A stretch of 64,000 nt of DNA from Bipolaris cookei (Eukaryota; Ascomycota; Dothideomycetes; Pleosporales; Pleosporaceae): assembly GCA_002286855.1 (NCBI GenBank), contig NRSV01000016.1, forward strand, positions 254,008 through 318,007, read 5' to 3'. Below are positions 31,135 to 42,935 of the stretch, one piece after another. Numbering within the stretch: the stretch's first letter is position 1; every line of letters begins with the position of its first letter. The notes under the pieces were generated by a model, which was given only the letters and a program-made list of their open reading frames with translations, did not search any database and was not told the origin of the DNA. The position numbers were made by a program, and so were the translations under genes.

Positions 31135-32897
31135 TGTTGATCACTCGATAGATTTTCGAGGTTGACGGTGATGAAAGAAAACCAATCTTGCTGTTCTACC
31201 CAAACGATTGGGAAATCCGCATCCCTTATAAAAGCTTTGTACGAGTTTCTTACCAGTCTTCTATAGGAATCATAGCCGATGCATTGCTTGACGTTGAGCA
31301 GTCTCGAATTCGTGGGATGCCACTAAGAACTGTAGTTTTGGATTTGATAGTGAACCTGTCTGGCGATTGGGTGCCATACCACATTTTGGTGGTCCTTCAG
31401 GTGTTATCATCTGTGCTGATGGATACTCGCCCAAAGGGGCTTAGCCTCTCCCAAATATCAGCTAATGCAAACGGCACTGGCGGAGCAGGCTAGAGCTGTT
31501 AAAGGGCTAGCGGCGGATGTAAATTGTACCGCCGTGATTGTTACATGGCATTTTTCGTGGCACTGATGAGTTGACTCCAAATCTGCTTTGATATTGACCT
31601 TATCAATCCGCTTTCTGGATGGATAGATCCCACTCCCCGCGCTGGAGTGCTTGGATGTTGATACACAGCTCATGGTTATCGCTGGGCTTGTTTGGGGAAT
31701 TATGTAAGTATACCGGCAATCCGGGTGGGTATAGAGTTCATATCTCTCGTCCTGTAAGTTTTGGTTCAAAATACTCGACTGCAAAGTGGGCTATGTATCT
31801 ATTTGTCATGTTTTATGTAAAATTTTTACTTCATGATATCGCCACTCGTTGGTTGGAGCCTTGGTGGTTATCACCGTTGTGTTTATAATTTTGTGAAAAG
31901 ACGTACTTCTGCCCCGCGAAGAATTGGGACATCTAATACTGGAGCTGAGCACCTCTCTATTCTTTCAGTATCGTATACAAGCTGAACTGGGCTCTAATAG
32001 TGTGTAGTGTTGATAGTAATTCTTATTTCATTCCATTTTTGGCTGGTAACGACGTCCATGCGATTAATCGTTATGCTCCCCACACGGTGTTATCACTGTG
32101 GCGAGAATACAGGGAGTCAGCACGCCGAACAGCATTACTACATTCTATGCGTTCACTCCGCTTGTTAGCTTGTCAGATTGAAACTAATCTCAACAACAGT
32201 TAGCTACGTTGAAGGACTAAACCTTTAGCGGGGACGTTGGACGCGCCAAGACCCAGTTAGCTAAGTAGGCCCGCACTTTGCCAGCTAAATTTCGGCAAGA
32301 GAATCGGCACCTTGATTCAGATAGGGGCTGAGAATCCAAGATTTAGCCATCTATCAAATGGATGACGTTGACCATGGTCTGGATGAAGAAGATAACATTC
32401 CCGTGAAGGTCGAATAAGCCGACAATCCCACTGATGCCGTTAATGCCGTTAATGCCGCCGATGCCGCCGATGCCGACCGCTTTGGCGCCGATGGCAAGTG
32501 CCTCATACATAACAAGACTCGTTAACTAATATGGAGTAGCTCACGCACTACGTCATTTAGATGCATATATGATTTCATTCTTATCGTCTGTCCATTGAGA
32601 TAAGAATGAGCCGAACGAAGGAGTAGAGCTAAGTTACGTGATCTCTCTGATGAATTACACAACGCAACATTTACTGTTTGTGCTCCAAGCTCATGGCGCT
32701 CCAGCGCTCATAAAAAAATTGCGATGAATATTGATTTTCTTCATCTGATCACTTCTAGGTGCTGCCTCTTGAAATCAATCCTAATAGCATCAACATACGT
32801 CGCTTCCAGCGATTACATGCAGATACCTCGCAAATGAGAATAGTTATATATAAACTTGCTACATAGCAACATCAAATAATCAACGCATTGGTGATAA
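31135..32897. other. Long intergenic stretch between the two nitrilase genes
   Basis: No intact gene recognised over 1.76 kb. It contains an interrupted 56-codon frame with a 9-bp tandem repeat (listed separately at 32358-32525). The rest may be decayed sequence. Confidence 0.45.
32358..32525 (+). other. Short interrupted frame with 9-bp tandem repeat
   Basis: An ATG at 32358 opens a frame of 56 codons ending at TAA (32523-32525) with one internal TAA at 32415. About five 9-bp units of the type GATGCCGTT/AATGCCGCC lie at 32433-32477 and encode Asp/Asn-Ala-Val/Ala repeats. It may be a relic of a low-complexity coding segment; equally it could be chance. Confidence 0.3.
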
Positions 32898-34000
32898 CTA
32901 TCTAACGTGCTTCTTAACAGTATGGTCGACTCCCAACCAAAGCAGATCAGGCCGGCTATAATGCCCGCACGGATCCAAAAAGCTCTTTGTCTTGAGAATC
33001 TCGTCGAGATCGATATCAGCATATAGAATGCCTTCTGCACACTCATCCATGTCCTTTGTAAGTTGTGTACCATCTGGTCCAAAAATAGCAGATGTTCCTC
33101 CTCCCGGTTTCCCGAACAGTACAGCTCCTGCGGTACCCAGTTTGGTAATTCCTTTCTCAGTAATTAACGCTGCAGTATGCAAAACAAAAGACTGAGATTC
33201 AATCGCATATGCTCTTGAGAGAGTACGGGCACCTTAGGAATAAATTAGCAACAGCCTAACTCATGAACCTTCCAGGCGAAGAAAGTGGAACTTACCGTCC
33301 CTAGACATAGACCATAGCTCACGACCCTGCTGCGGATGCAGTGGAGGCCATGCTGCCACATGTATGTGCTCCCGTTGGTTGTACATGTAATATTTTAGAA
33401 GAGGTTGAGCATGTTCCCAGCATGCCAAAGCGCCCACACGGCCGATGGACGTGTCGGCAACACCAGACAATGTTTCCACCGAGGCATCTCCAAAAATAGT
33501 CCTCTCCATGTGTGTGGGCTTCAATTTTCGGCGGTGGGACAGAATCTGACCCTGCTGTTTTCCGTCGATGATTGCCTGAGAGATGTACAACGAATCACCC
33601 AATCGCTCCGAGAACCCGAGTACAATCACCATGCCATGTTGCGCAGCTGCTTGACAGATGCGATTCATTTCGGGCGATTCCATGCGGAGGGAATTCTTGA
33701 TGTAATCTATAGTCATCTCGACATCAACAGGCCTTGTCCTTCCGACAGCTGTTAGTTTCTGTCCGCCATATGCCGATTCTAAAGGGTTTCTCACCAGATC
33801 CACCCGGGGTACCCAGTGATCCAGCATTCCGGGAAAGCAATCACTTGCGCACCCTCAGCAGCTGCATCTGCAATTAATGAACATGTTTTCTCGACCGAAG
33901 CTTGCAGATCCAGCCAGGCAGGCTCAGCTTGGGTGACAGCAACGCGTAACCAGGTTGATCCAGCGCTCGATTTTGATTCGGGGTTTGAAGTGGCCGTCAT
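32898..34000 (-). CDS. Nitrilase (aliphatic nitrilase/cyanide hydratase-like)
   Basis: Three exons: 33795-34000, 33296-33738 and 32898-33232, introns 56 and 63 bp, 327 aa, the normal length for the family. Start [10 protein letters not shown] with no signal peptide, so probably cytosolic. The catalytic triad is complete: Glu in [12 protein letters not shown], Lys in [12 protein letters not shown], Cys in [16 protein letters not shown]. The CWEHxQPLLKYY block is diagnostic of true nitrilases that convert R-CN to R-COOH plus NH3 (or cyanide to formamide in cyanide hydratases). It is transcribed divergently from the MFS transporter 678 bp away. Confidence 0.9.
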
Positions 34001-34677
34001 TTTAGTAGATGAGAAACTAAGAGTAGAAGGTAAGTTTCAAGAGAAATATCTAGAAAGCGGTAGGCGCTGGGCGTCGGGTATTATATGGGAAGGACAAGAT
34101 TTTGAATGTCTTTTCCAGGACTGAGTAAGGGTTGTAATTCATGTATCGTAGTAACGTAAAATGAATACTTACTGCCAACGGATCAAGTAAGAGGTAAAAG
34201 AGTGTCAGTCCCCCTCTGGTAGACGAACAGACAAGTGGCGTGGCTGCTATCTAAAAGCGGATGTTATAACTTCCACCGTGATTACGGAGTGTCGGGCTTA
34301 AGCGAACATTGGGACGAAGCATGCATGGTGGCTTAGGGGAGATGTAGAAAGACGATTAGGTAGCTCGCTTAGCTTACAAGGCGGCGGCGGAGGTTAGAAG
34401 TTCCGCCTTGATTGTCGGTGTTTTCCAGTCGGTCCGTAGCGATAGGACCCCAACAGTTGGGAGTGTCGACCAGAGTATTCGCTAGGTACGCGCACCATGT
34501 CAGAGCCAAATGCTATCAGCGGGCATGCATAGTAGTCTGGCTAGATGGGATGTTGTAGGACTAGAAATAAAACTATAAAAATGGAATCCCTGGCACGTTT
34601 ATCTACCCTTCATGATTAGAGGCTTGCGACAAACTTCTAACATAACTCCACATTTACTTGGTGCCTAGTCTAACATC
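34001..34677. promoter_or_regulatory. Divergent promoter region between nitrilase and MFS transporter
   Basis: 677 bp separate the two start codons, so the genes may share control. No specific operator could be identified by eye. Confidence 0.4.
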
Positions 34678-36319
34678 ATGGCTTTCGGTATTCTCGACCC
34701 TCCAGCCAAACGCGATGGCTCCACAGTACCTGGAACCCTATTCCTTCGTCCCAATGACGCACAGTATGGCCATGATGGCAGCACTAGTGACCATACCAAT
34801 TATGTACAGATGTCCAGGATACGCAAGGAGTCCTACTTTTTTACCCTCGTCTTTGGCGCATGTACTACCGGGGCTTTAGGGCCCGTCATTGTGCCCGCAT
34901 TTTCCTTGGTTGCTGCGGAGTTCCAAGTCCCATTGCAGCGGGTTACGTTATTGAATGGTTCCCTCATCATGGCTTTGGGTCTTGGATCTTACGTCGCCGC
35001 TGTCCTAGCCCACGTTTTGGGCCGCCGCCTGCTCTTCTTAGGTACCTCCATCATCCTTCTCGTCTCATGCATCTGGGCAGCTGTCGCCGTTTCCTACGGT
35101 TCCTTGCTCGCGGCTCGCGTATTCCAAGGCCTTTCTATGTCTTCTTTCTTCTCCGTCGGCGGCACAATCTCCATCGTTGATGTGTTCGACGTACACGAGC
35201 GCGGTCGAAGAGCAGGTCTCTGGAATTTTGCAACGCTTTTTGCCGTCAACCTCACCCCCGTGATCAGCGGCTATTTGATAGTAGCCCTGAACTGGCGCTG
35301 GTCCTTTTGGGTCCTTGCCATTGCCTTTGGCGTCGGGCTCGCGCTTGTCTGGATATTCTACCCAGAAACACAGATCCAAGTCATCTACGATCGTAGCGTG
35401 GAAGAGACTGCTGTCCAAAGCAAATCCACCACGCCAAAGGATAAGAAGCACGATATTTCCGACCAGTCGGACGCACCAGAGATGGAAGAGCCTACCCAAG
35501 TCGTGACTGGGAACACAGCTTCACTGTGGAGGAAGATCCTCGCCATTGAAGACGTCCAGTTCGGGTCTTTTCAGGATTTCATTCTCGGCCTTATAAAGCC
35601 TTTAACTTATTTGCGACATCCAGTTGCCATCTGGAGCTGCGTAATGTGGTCCATTATTTTCACCTGGGTCATCATCCTCGGCGCGATCGCCGATCAAGTA
35701 TTTGCAGCTCCTCCGTACAACATGAGCACCACGGAAGTCGGCATTATTATTGGTGTTGCACCTCTCATTGGGTCTGCAATTGGCACGGTCTTTGCCGGCT
35801 GGTTGACGGACTTTGCCGCGAGATTTCTTAGCGCTCGGAACAACAACACTTTCGAACCCGAATATCGCCTCGTTGCGATGATTCCGTGTCTGATCGGCGT
35901 GGCCGTGGGTGCCTTCGGACTCGGCGTCGCTGTCCGCGACGGTCTTGCACCCATCGTGTGCGGCGTTCTCCTGGCGTGTCTCAACTTCGGCGTTGGATGC
36001 GGTTGTACTGCCATCGTGGCCTACACCAACGATGTTTGCTTGAGCCAGTCTGGTCAAGTCTTCGGACTGGCAATGGTGAGTCATTCATATGGTCTATATC
36101 TCTTTTTCTAGACCTCTTACTGACTATGCGGTATAGCTTGCAAAGAGTGCATTTGCATTTGGCCTGAGCTTCATGCTAAACAATTTCTATACACAGAACG
36201 GCCCTGTGATTTTCTTTAGCACGTGGGGAGCTCTCTCAATTGTGGGGTGTCTTGCCACGATCCCCATGTTCATCTTCGGAAAGCGAGTTCGTGCTTTCAT
36301 GGGACCTATAAATGGTTGA
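34678..36319 (+). CDS. MFS transporter
   Basis: Two exons (34678-36075 and 36137-36319; 61-bp intron with GTGAGT donor and GGTATAG acceptor), 526 aa. About twelve hydrophobic segments. The cytoplasmic loop 2-3 motif LGRRLLFLG and the segment RVFQGLSMSSFFSVGGTISI followed by DVHERGRRAGLW are typical of fungal drug:H+ antiporter-like MFS proteins. A charged central loop (about residues 240-300) separates the halves, as usual. The substrate is unknown. Its position beside two nitrilases and an amidase suggests transport of a nitrile, amide, acid or related product. Confidence 0.88.
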
Positions 36320-36602
36320 GTAGGTTTATTAAATGGAGCCACGACTTCCCGTTTACGCTACCTTCTAGTTACGGCGCTATGCAGCATTGATATTATAGTC
36401 TGTTACTCTACTACTCCGAAGAGGGGCAACACAGTTAGACACGATAAGAGAAGATGTAAAGACCGGGATAGGCGATAGAAGACAGCAGAGGGTTTTAAGC
36501 AGGGAAACCTACTATGTTTTCTCTACACACCTAGAATAGGAAGATAGTGTTCATAGATCCGAAAAGAAACCAGGTAGCACTTTAAATTGATTTGTTAACG
36601 TA

Positions 36603-38744
36603 TTGTAGGTGGTCAGTGCTGCAACACCATCTCGGAACGCAACACCGACTGTATATATGGGCACCCACACAAATGAAGCTGTACAGCCCCATACAAAAGC
36701 TGATATCACCAGATTTTTTGTTGGAGTAGTCTGCCAGTAATACGGTATATTTATATTTACTCATATTTCTTCGGCAACTTAATATTCCGGCCGCGCGTGG
36801 TGGTTTTGGGCGGAGGCTTAGGGATTGGCTCCGCAACACTACTACTACTTTGAGCAGCCGCAACACCACCACGCTTAGTAACTTTTGACTTTTGAGATGA
36901 TGAGGCTTTTCGGATAGCTTTGTTTTGCGTATCTCGAAGTTTTTTTGCAGTTGCAGCAGCGCGTTCTTCAGCTTTGCGTGCCCTCGCGGCAGCTAGCTGC
37001 GCGGCACGTGCCTCACGCTCCTTTGCCCTTGCTATCTTGGCCACCTCACGCTCTGCCTTTGCCTCTGCTTGAAGCTGCTTTCGGCATGCGGCAGCAGCAG
37101 CACGTGCCTCTCTATCCTGCTCTTTTTGGAGTTTTGCTGCCGCCTCTTCTTGTTGTTGTATGGCGTCACGCTCTCTAGCCTCTCTGACTGCCCGAGGGCT
37201 CCATACAACTGCCAGACTCTGGTACTCTTGGTGTTGTTGCAAATCCAAAACCTTGTTATGCTTTTTCTTGCGTTTTTTAGTGGTGATTGCATGGCGTAAT
37301 TGCTCGTTTTCAAGGTGTAGGAGCTCGTTGTTGACTTGNAGTGAATGGAAAGCCTCTTTCACCCGTTTTGCCGCAATTGTAGACGTATCTGGTGCCACAG
37401 CTTCAACCAAGTTGACGAGGTGTCTGTATGTATCTCTATCACCATGGTCTCCAACTTCTATATCTGTATTGGGTGGCGGAGAGGAGCTAACGAGACGATT
37501 GAGGACGACTTCGGCGTTGCGCGGATGAACTCCTGTAGCTGCAAAACTGCTCAGTATATTATCAGATGTGAATGCAGATGTATACGCAGCCCAAAATAAC
37601 TCTAGAAAGTCACTTTTCTGCATTTCTAGCAAAGCTTGACTGCGGTGGAGGAACTCATCCAGTTCTTTGCCGTACGCAGTAGTCAGAGGCCCAAACACCG
37701 CAATATCGAGTGGTTGAAGCCGGTGAGAGGAGTGAGGAGGCAGTACAGCGAGTAGAATCCGGTGGGCATCGCAGTAATCGATGAAGGAAGGTGTCACGTG
37801 GCTTCCGTGGCCGTCAAGTAGTAGAAGCCTCCAGTCCCGCTTTGCCTTCTCTTTTGTTTTGCGGTCAAAGACTTGTTCAAGCCAGGCCAGCCCAATATCA
37901 TTATTACTCCACCCAGAGGGCGTTGAGCAGCAAAATAGCTGGTGTTTTCCTACTTCAAGGTCGCGTAACCAACTATCTCGAAGCCCACTCTTGCCTTGAT
38001 AGACGATGACGGGATCTACCCAGCTTCCATCAGCGCAGACGCAACCCATAACTGTAATCCAGTTTCTATTACCATCTTGGATAGATGCTGACACCTTCTT
38101 CTTATCCCAAAGAGGCCTTGAAAAGACTCTCTTAGACCGTGAATATATACCAAGGAGAAAGCCCTTTTCATCCATATTGTAGATATTATATGGCTTAATA
38201 TCGTATTTATCGAGTTTTTCGTGAAGGAGACAGAAGTAGTTACGGCAATCTTCTCTATTATCAGCTATACAGCGATCCCGATCAATACCCGTGGAGGTTT
38301 TGTTGGTAATAGCATCGCGGTGCCTTCGCAAGAAACGCGTAACCCAGCTATCTGATGGCTCCCATGGCGCAAGTGCCGCGACATATTTTTTGATCATAGC
38401 TCTTGAAGGTGGTAGTGCGTGGGCAGATAGTCTCTGTATATGCTTTATAAGGTGTTCCTCCTGTGGGGGAGTGAGCAATGAATGGTTTTTGGCGGCGGCT
38501 TCACGGGACTGGCGTTGGCGGTGGTGTCGGCGCGTCAAAGTTGACACTGGAACTCCATACTTTTTTGCGACTTGGCGGTATGATAGTTGACCTTCTGCAT
38601 CTTGCAAATCGATATCTGCAATGGCTTTTGCAATAGCTGTCATGGTTGTGGAGATATTACGCGTTGAAACTGGTGGGTTCCTGTTTTGGTGATGCAGTCG
38701 GGTGTTGCGTTCCGAGATGGTGTTGCAGCATTGACCACCTACAC
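36603..38744 (-). mobile_element. Pogo/Fot1-like transposon copy E, apparently intact
   Basis: 2142-bp element with TA at 36601-36602 and 38745-38746. Terminal inverted repeats of about 40 bp include GGTGGTCA-TGCTGCAACACC. It encodes one uninterrupted transposase (36757-38643). It directly abuts copy F on the right and shares the TA. Confidence 0.9.
36757..38643 (-). CDS. Pogo-family transposase (DD35D), full length
   Basis: 628 aa from the ATG at 38643 (MTAIAKAIADIDLQDAEGQL). Domains in order: psq-type helix-turn-helix (QLSYRQVAKKYGVPVSTLTR), CENP-B-like DNA-binding half (SWVTRFLRRHRDA), and a DDE_1 core with Asp in GCVCADGSW, LLLDGHGSH and LQPLD. The last two aspartates are separated by 35 residues, as in Fot1/pogo. 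The C-terminal 180 residues are Ala/Arg/Lys-rich and probably coiled, ending in a TTRGRNIKLPKK basic motif. One base is ambiguous (n at 37339). This is the only pogo copy in the window without a stop or frameshift, so it could be the autonomous source. Confidence 0.92.
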   Translation of the reverse strand: MTAIAKAIADIDLQDAEGQLSYRQVAKKYGVPVSTLTRRHHRQRQSREAAAKNHSLLTPPQEEHLIKHIQRLSAHALPPSRAMIKKYVAALAPWEPSDSWVTRFLRRHRDAITNKTSTGIDRDRCIADNREDCRNYFCLLHEKLDKYDIKPYNIYNMDEKGFLLGIYSRSKRVFSRPLWDKKKVSASIQDGNRNWITVMGCVCADGSWVDPVIVYQGKSGLRDSWLRDLEVGKHQLFCCSTPSGWSNNDIGLAWLEQVFDRKTKEKAKRDWRLLLLDGHGSHVTPSFIDYCDAHRILLAVLPPHSSHRLQPLDIAVFGPLTTAYGKELDEFLHRSQALLEMQKSDFLELFWAAYTSAFTSDNILSSFAATGVHPRNAEVVLNRLVSSSPPPNTDIEVGDHGDRDTYRHLVNLVEAVAPDTSTIAAKRVKEAFHSXQVNNELLHLENEQLRHAITTKKRKKKHNKVLDLQQHQEYQSLAVVWSPRAVREARERDAIQQQEEAAAKLQKEQDREARAAAAACRKQLQAEAKAEREVAKIARAKEREARAAQLAAARARKAEERAAATAKKLRDTQNKAIRKASSSQKSKVTKRGGVAAAQSSSSVAEPIPKPPPKTTTRGRNIKLPKKYE

Positions 38745-38746
38745 TA

Positions 38747-40857
38747 TTGTGCCCGTGCGCGCAATGCGCCGAACCACCAAAATTGAGGCTGCAACACCAC
38801 ATACAGTAGTAATTATCATGTAAAAGACACTGAAATACTCTATTGGGTCTTCTTGCTATTTCTCTGCCTCAAATTTTCTGCGAGGAGCAATTTTGCGGCC
38901 ACGGGAGTTGTATACAGGTGGAGGCGTTGGAGAACGCTCATATGCAACCACACGACTACGCGTATCCCTACTACCACGCTTCTTCGTTATCTTTAGCTGT
39001 AATTAGCGTGAAGCCTTGTGCTTGCCTTGAGTAGACAACTGGTCACTTTTTCTGGCGTTATTGGCTTGTTTTTGACGCGCTCTCTCTGCCTTGCGTTCGG
39101 CGATCGCCGCAGCCTTCGCAGCCTTCTCCTTCTCCCGCTCTTCGTTCTCTCTCGCTCGTTGCTCACGCTTCTCCTGAGCTATCTTCTCCTTGTATAGCTT
39201 TTTGGCATGCCTTAGCTCTGCCATATCAGCTTTTTTTATAGCTCCTCTGCCTTTTGCTCTCGCTGTTTAGTTTTCTCACGTGCGCGAGCCTCCTCCACCT
39301 TGCGAGGAGGATAAAACACTGTCCCATCTTGTGCCTCCTTGTTCTGCTGCAGGTCAAGAGTCTTACTCTTATTCTCATGCTTCTCCTGAGTTGGTATTAC
39401 CTGCTCTAGGCTATCAACTTTATGGTGGAGAAGCAAGTTTTGAATCGAGATATGGTGGATTGAGCGGCTAAGCTTATGCCCCTCTTTTTTAAATTCTTCC
39501 TTCGCAACCTTTCGCAGTAGAGTCTCAATTTTAACCAAACCATTGCCAGAGTAGGCTGAAGAAGAGCTTGAGTTACTGTCAGAGCCTTCAAGCGAAGGCC
39601 TATTGAATTGTTGAAGGATAACGTTAGGTTGGAGAGGTGCGATACCCGTTGCCTCAAAAGACCTAAGTATTAATCCCTGAGGGAACGTGCTTTTCCAGGC
39701 CTTTCAGAATAGGTGGAAAAAGTCTCCTTTCTTAATAACAGCCAGTCCTTAGCTGTTATGAAGGTATTTTGTGGGCTCTTTTGAGTACTCAGAGGATAGA
39801 GGCTTGAACATCACCACATCAAGTGACTGCAGCGTGTGTTGATTGTGGAGAAAGGAAAGCTAGGAGAATCCTGTTCTTATCGCAGTAATTGATAAAATTC
39901 ATCGTTACATGGCTGTCGTGGCCGTCAAGAATTAGAAGGCGGTATTTTCTTCGAGCCTTGGTCTTAGTGAAGCGATTGAAGACCTGTTCAAGCCAAGCGA
40001 GGCTGACTTCGTTGTTTGTCCAGCCTGAACACGTTGAGGAAATAAATACAGAGCGTACTCCTGGCTTAATTTCCTCCACCCAGCTTGACTAGATAGTAAT
40101 GTTGGCAGACTCGTATAGAAGGCCAAGAGGCAGTGCTGATTCATCGCCGCGCACGCAAGCTAGAAGAGTCATCCAAGAACGATTACTATCTTGAAGCGTC
40201 GCTCTAACCTCCCTCTTTTCCCACATGCGTCTGCTAAACATGTGCTTGGTTCTAGCAGTGACGCCAATCATGAAGCCCTTCTCGTCCATATTGTAGATAT
40301 TATGTGGCGCGACGTTATACTGATTGAGCTTGATATAAAGAAGATTAAAATATGGTTGGTAATTGGCTGGATTGTTAGCCAGATGACGGTCGCTGTCGAT
40401 ACCGGTGGCTTTTCTGATACATTTTGTATCGTTGTGGCGGTTCAAAAAACGAGTTACCCAGCTATTGGAGGGCCCCCATTCTGCAATAACTGCCACACAG
40501 TTTTTTGCTATCGATTGGTAAGTTGGTAGGTCGCGGTTTGATAGTTTTTCTATATATTTTACTAGCTCAGATTCTTGTGGGGGAGTGAGTAACTTGCGTT
40601 TTTTGGCAGCTGCTGTTCGCGACTGGGTTTTGTTTTGGTGTCGGTGCGTCAATGTTGTAACCTCAACACCAAACCTTTTTGCAGCTGTGCGGTATGAAAG
40701 TTAACCTTCTGCATCTTGCGAATCGATTGTCACAATCGCTTTTGCGAGAGCTGTCATGGTGGTGGAGATATCACGTGTTAAAAATGATGAGTGGATATTT
40801 TGATGGGGTAGATAGTGTTGCATTGGCTGAACTGTTGCACGCATTGACCACAAAAAG
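38747..40857 (-). mobile_element. Pogo/Fot1-like transposon copy F, degenerate and chimeric
   Basis: Lies between TA 38745-38746 and TA 40858-40859. The 5' half (right side, to about 40300) matches copy A closely, including the terminus CTTTTTGTGGTCAATGCGTG and the block LLTPPQESELVKYIEKLSNR. From about the MDEKGF motif leftward it instead resembles the B/D/G type (SGWTNNEVSLAWLEQVF, LLILDGHDSH), and the left terminus (TTGTGCCCGTGCGCGCAATG) does not match the right one. Several stops and frameshifts (fragments 40652-40089, 40079-39819, 39538-39236, 39224-39003). Confidence 0.78.
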
Positions 40858-40859
40858 TA

Positions 40860-42935
40860 CCGTGCATGAGAACCGGGCGAGCCGCCTAACACTAAAGCAG
40901 TAGTAACAATACAACTTTGACGCGTCATAAATCCACCATTATGGATCCGATTCAAGCTGCGATTAAAGATCTCGAATTGTGCAAACCAGGAGAACACCTT
41001 TCATATAGAGAAGTGGCTATGAAGCACAATATTGATTGCACGACGTTGAGCCGAAGGCACAGAGGCATACAGGTCCCAGCGGGCACTCAGCCATTAAATG
41101 GACGCAAGCTCAGCCCACAACAGAAGTCGGAGCTTATACTATATATTGAAAAGCTGGCTAAGAGAGGCTTACCACCTACAAGAGAGATGATCAGGAATTT
41201 CGCGTCAGTTTTAGCGAAAGAGGAGGTCTCTGAGCGCTGGGTTTCGCGCTTCATCAACCGGAATAATAATGAGCTCATCTCAAAGGGGACCAGCGCCATG
41301 GATCGTACGCGCCACCAAGCTAATTCTCTAATAAAGTATAAGGCTTACTTCGACCTTCTGCATCAAAAGATTAAGGAGTATTGCCGTGAGGCTGGTGATA
41401 TATACAATATAGATGAGCAGGACTTCCTTGTTGGGATCGTTGGTACGAGCAACAGGATCTTCAGTAAACGTCAATGGGATAAAAAAGAGGTTAGGGCATC
41501 ACTTCAAGTAGATCACGTGAGTTTTGACGCTCCTGGCTTGCATCTGCGCTGATGGGAGCTCATTGCCGCCAGGCCTCATCTACGCGTCAGCGCGAGGAGC
41601 CATTAGATCAAACTGGGTGGAAGGAATTGCTGCTGGTGAGCATGAGGTATTTACAACATCAACCCCATCGGGTTGGAGCAAAAATGACGTTGGGCTGGCA
41701 TGGCTTGAGCAAGTTTTTGATCGCTACACGAAGAACAAACCAAGGAGATGGCGATTACTCTTTCTTGACGGCCATGGATCTCACCTTACCCCTGAATTTA
41801 TTGAGTATTGCAATCACCATAGGATACTCCTTATAGTGTTTCCACCTCATTCAACTCACACGCTGCAACCGCTTGATGTGGTGATGTTCAAACCACTCTC
41901 CACTAGCTATTCAAATGAGCTCACCAACCATCTCCACCACGGCCAAAGGCTCATCTCAATCAAGAAAGGAGGCTTTTTCCCGCTATTCTGGCGAGCCCGG
42001 AGCTCGTCGTTTACAGAAACCAACATCTCTAAGGCCTTCAGCTCCACCAGTACATCGCCAGCAGATCCTAATGTTATACTCAAAAAGTTCAGCTCAACAC
42101 CTGATAAGAGCTACTGCGAGCGATCCCAGCTCGCTCCAAGTGATTGTAATCACCTCCAGCAGCTGGTACGAGAAGCTGCTGAAGATGGAGCTGAGAATGG
42201 AGTCAGAAAGCTCAGCGCTCCACTTCATCATCTCCAGGTTCAAAACGAGCTATTACGTCATGAGAACGAGGGATTAAGAGCAGCTCTTTCACATAAACAG
42301 AAGCATAAGGGCAAGGGAAAAGCTCTAGATCTTCAACAACGCAAGGAGTATCATGGTGGAGCGGTCTTCTGGTCACCTCGTAAGTTCCGCGAAGCTCGAG
42401 CTCGAGCTCGAGAAGCAGTTCGTGAGCGCGAGGAGATGGAGGAGAAACTCCAGAAAGCACGGGCCAAGAAGGACCGCGAGGAGGCTCAATTGCAGCGTCA
42501 AGTTAAGCACGAGGAGAGGCGCGCTGAACGATTGAGACTCAAAGAGATTCGTAAGCTTGAGCAAGCTAAGAAAGCAGCTGAACGCGCGCGTAAAAAAGAA
42601 GCTCGCAACACTGAAAAAGCTCAACACCAAGCTCCAAAACGCAAGCGTATAGCCTCAAAAGCGCCCACCTCTAAGAATAAGCGCCAAAAACTATCAGTGG
42701 TGGATGGAGCTTATGATGGAGCTGTATCTGCTTGATCATCTATCCCATCAAAGATCACAACGCGAGGCCGCAGCGTTAAGCTCCCGCAAAAATTTAGATA
42801 GTACAAATTGATCGCAAGCATCTATTTACTACAACATTACGTTTTTATATATTAAGCTATTGTGTGGCGTTGTATAGCTTCAAGTTTAAGATCACGATGC
42901 TGTTGATGTGTGGCTCGCCCGGTATCCGTGCACGG
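40860..42935 (+). mobile_element. Pogo/Fot1-like transposon copy G, one frameshift
   Basis: 2076 bp with TA at 40858-40859 (shared with F) and 42936-42937. Inverted termini are CCGTGCATGAGAACCGGGCG (left) and CCGTGCACGGATACCGGGCG (right, reverse complement). The transposase starts at 40941 (MDPIQAAIKDLEL) and is open to about 41510. A small deletion around 41505-41540 shifts frame, after which it is open from 41524 to 42735 (ACICADGSS, LFLDGHGSH, LQPLDVVMFKPL, basic tail). Nearly intact and probably recent. A (GAGCTC) run lies at 42396-42411. Confidence 0.88.
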
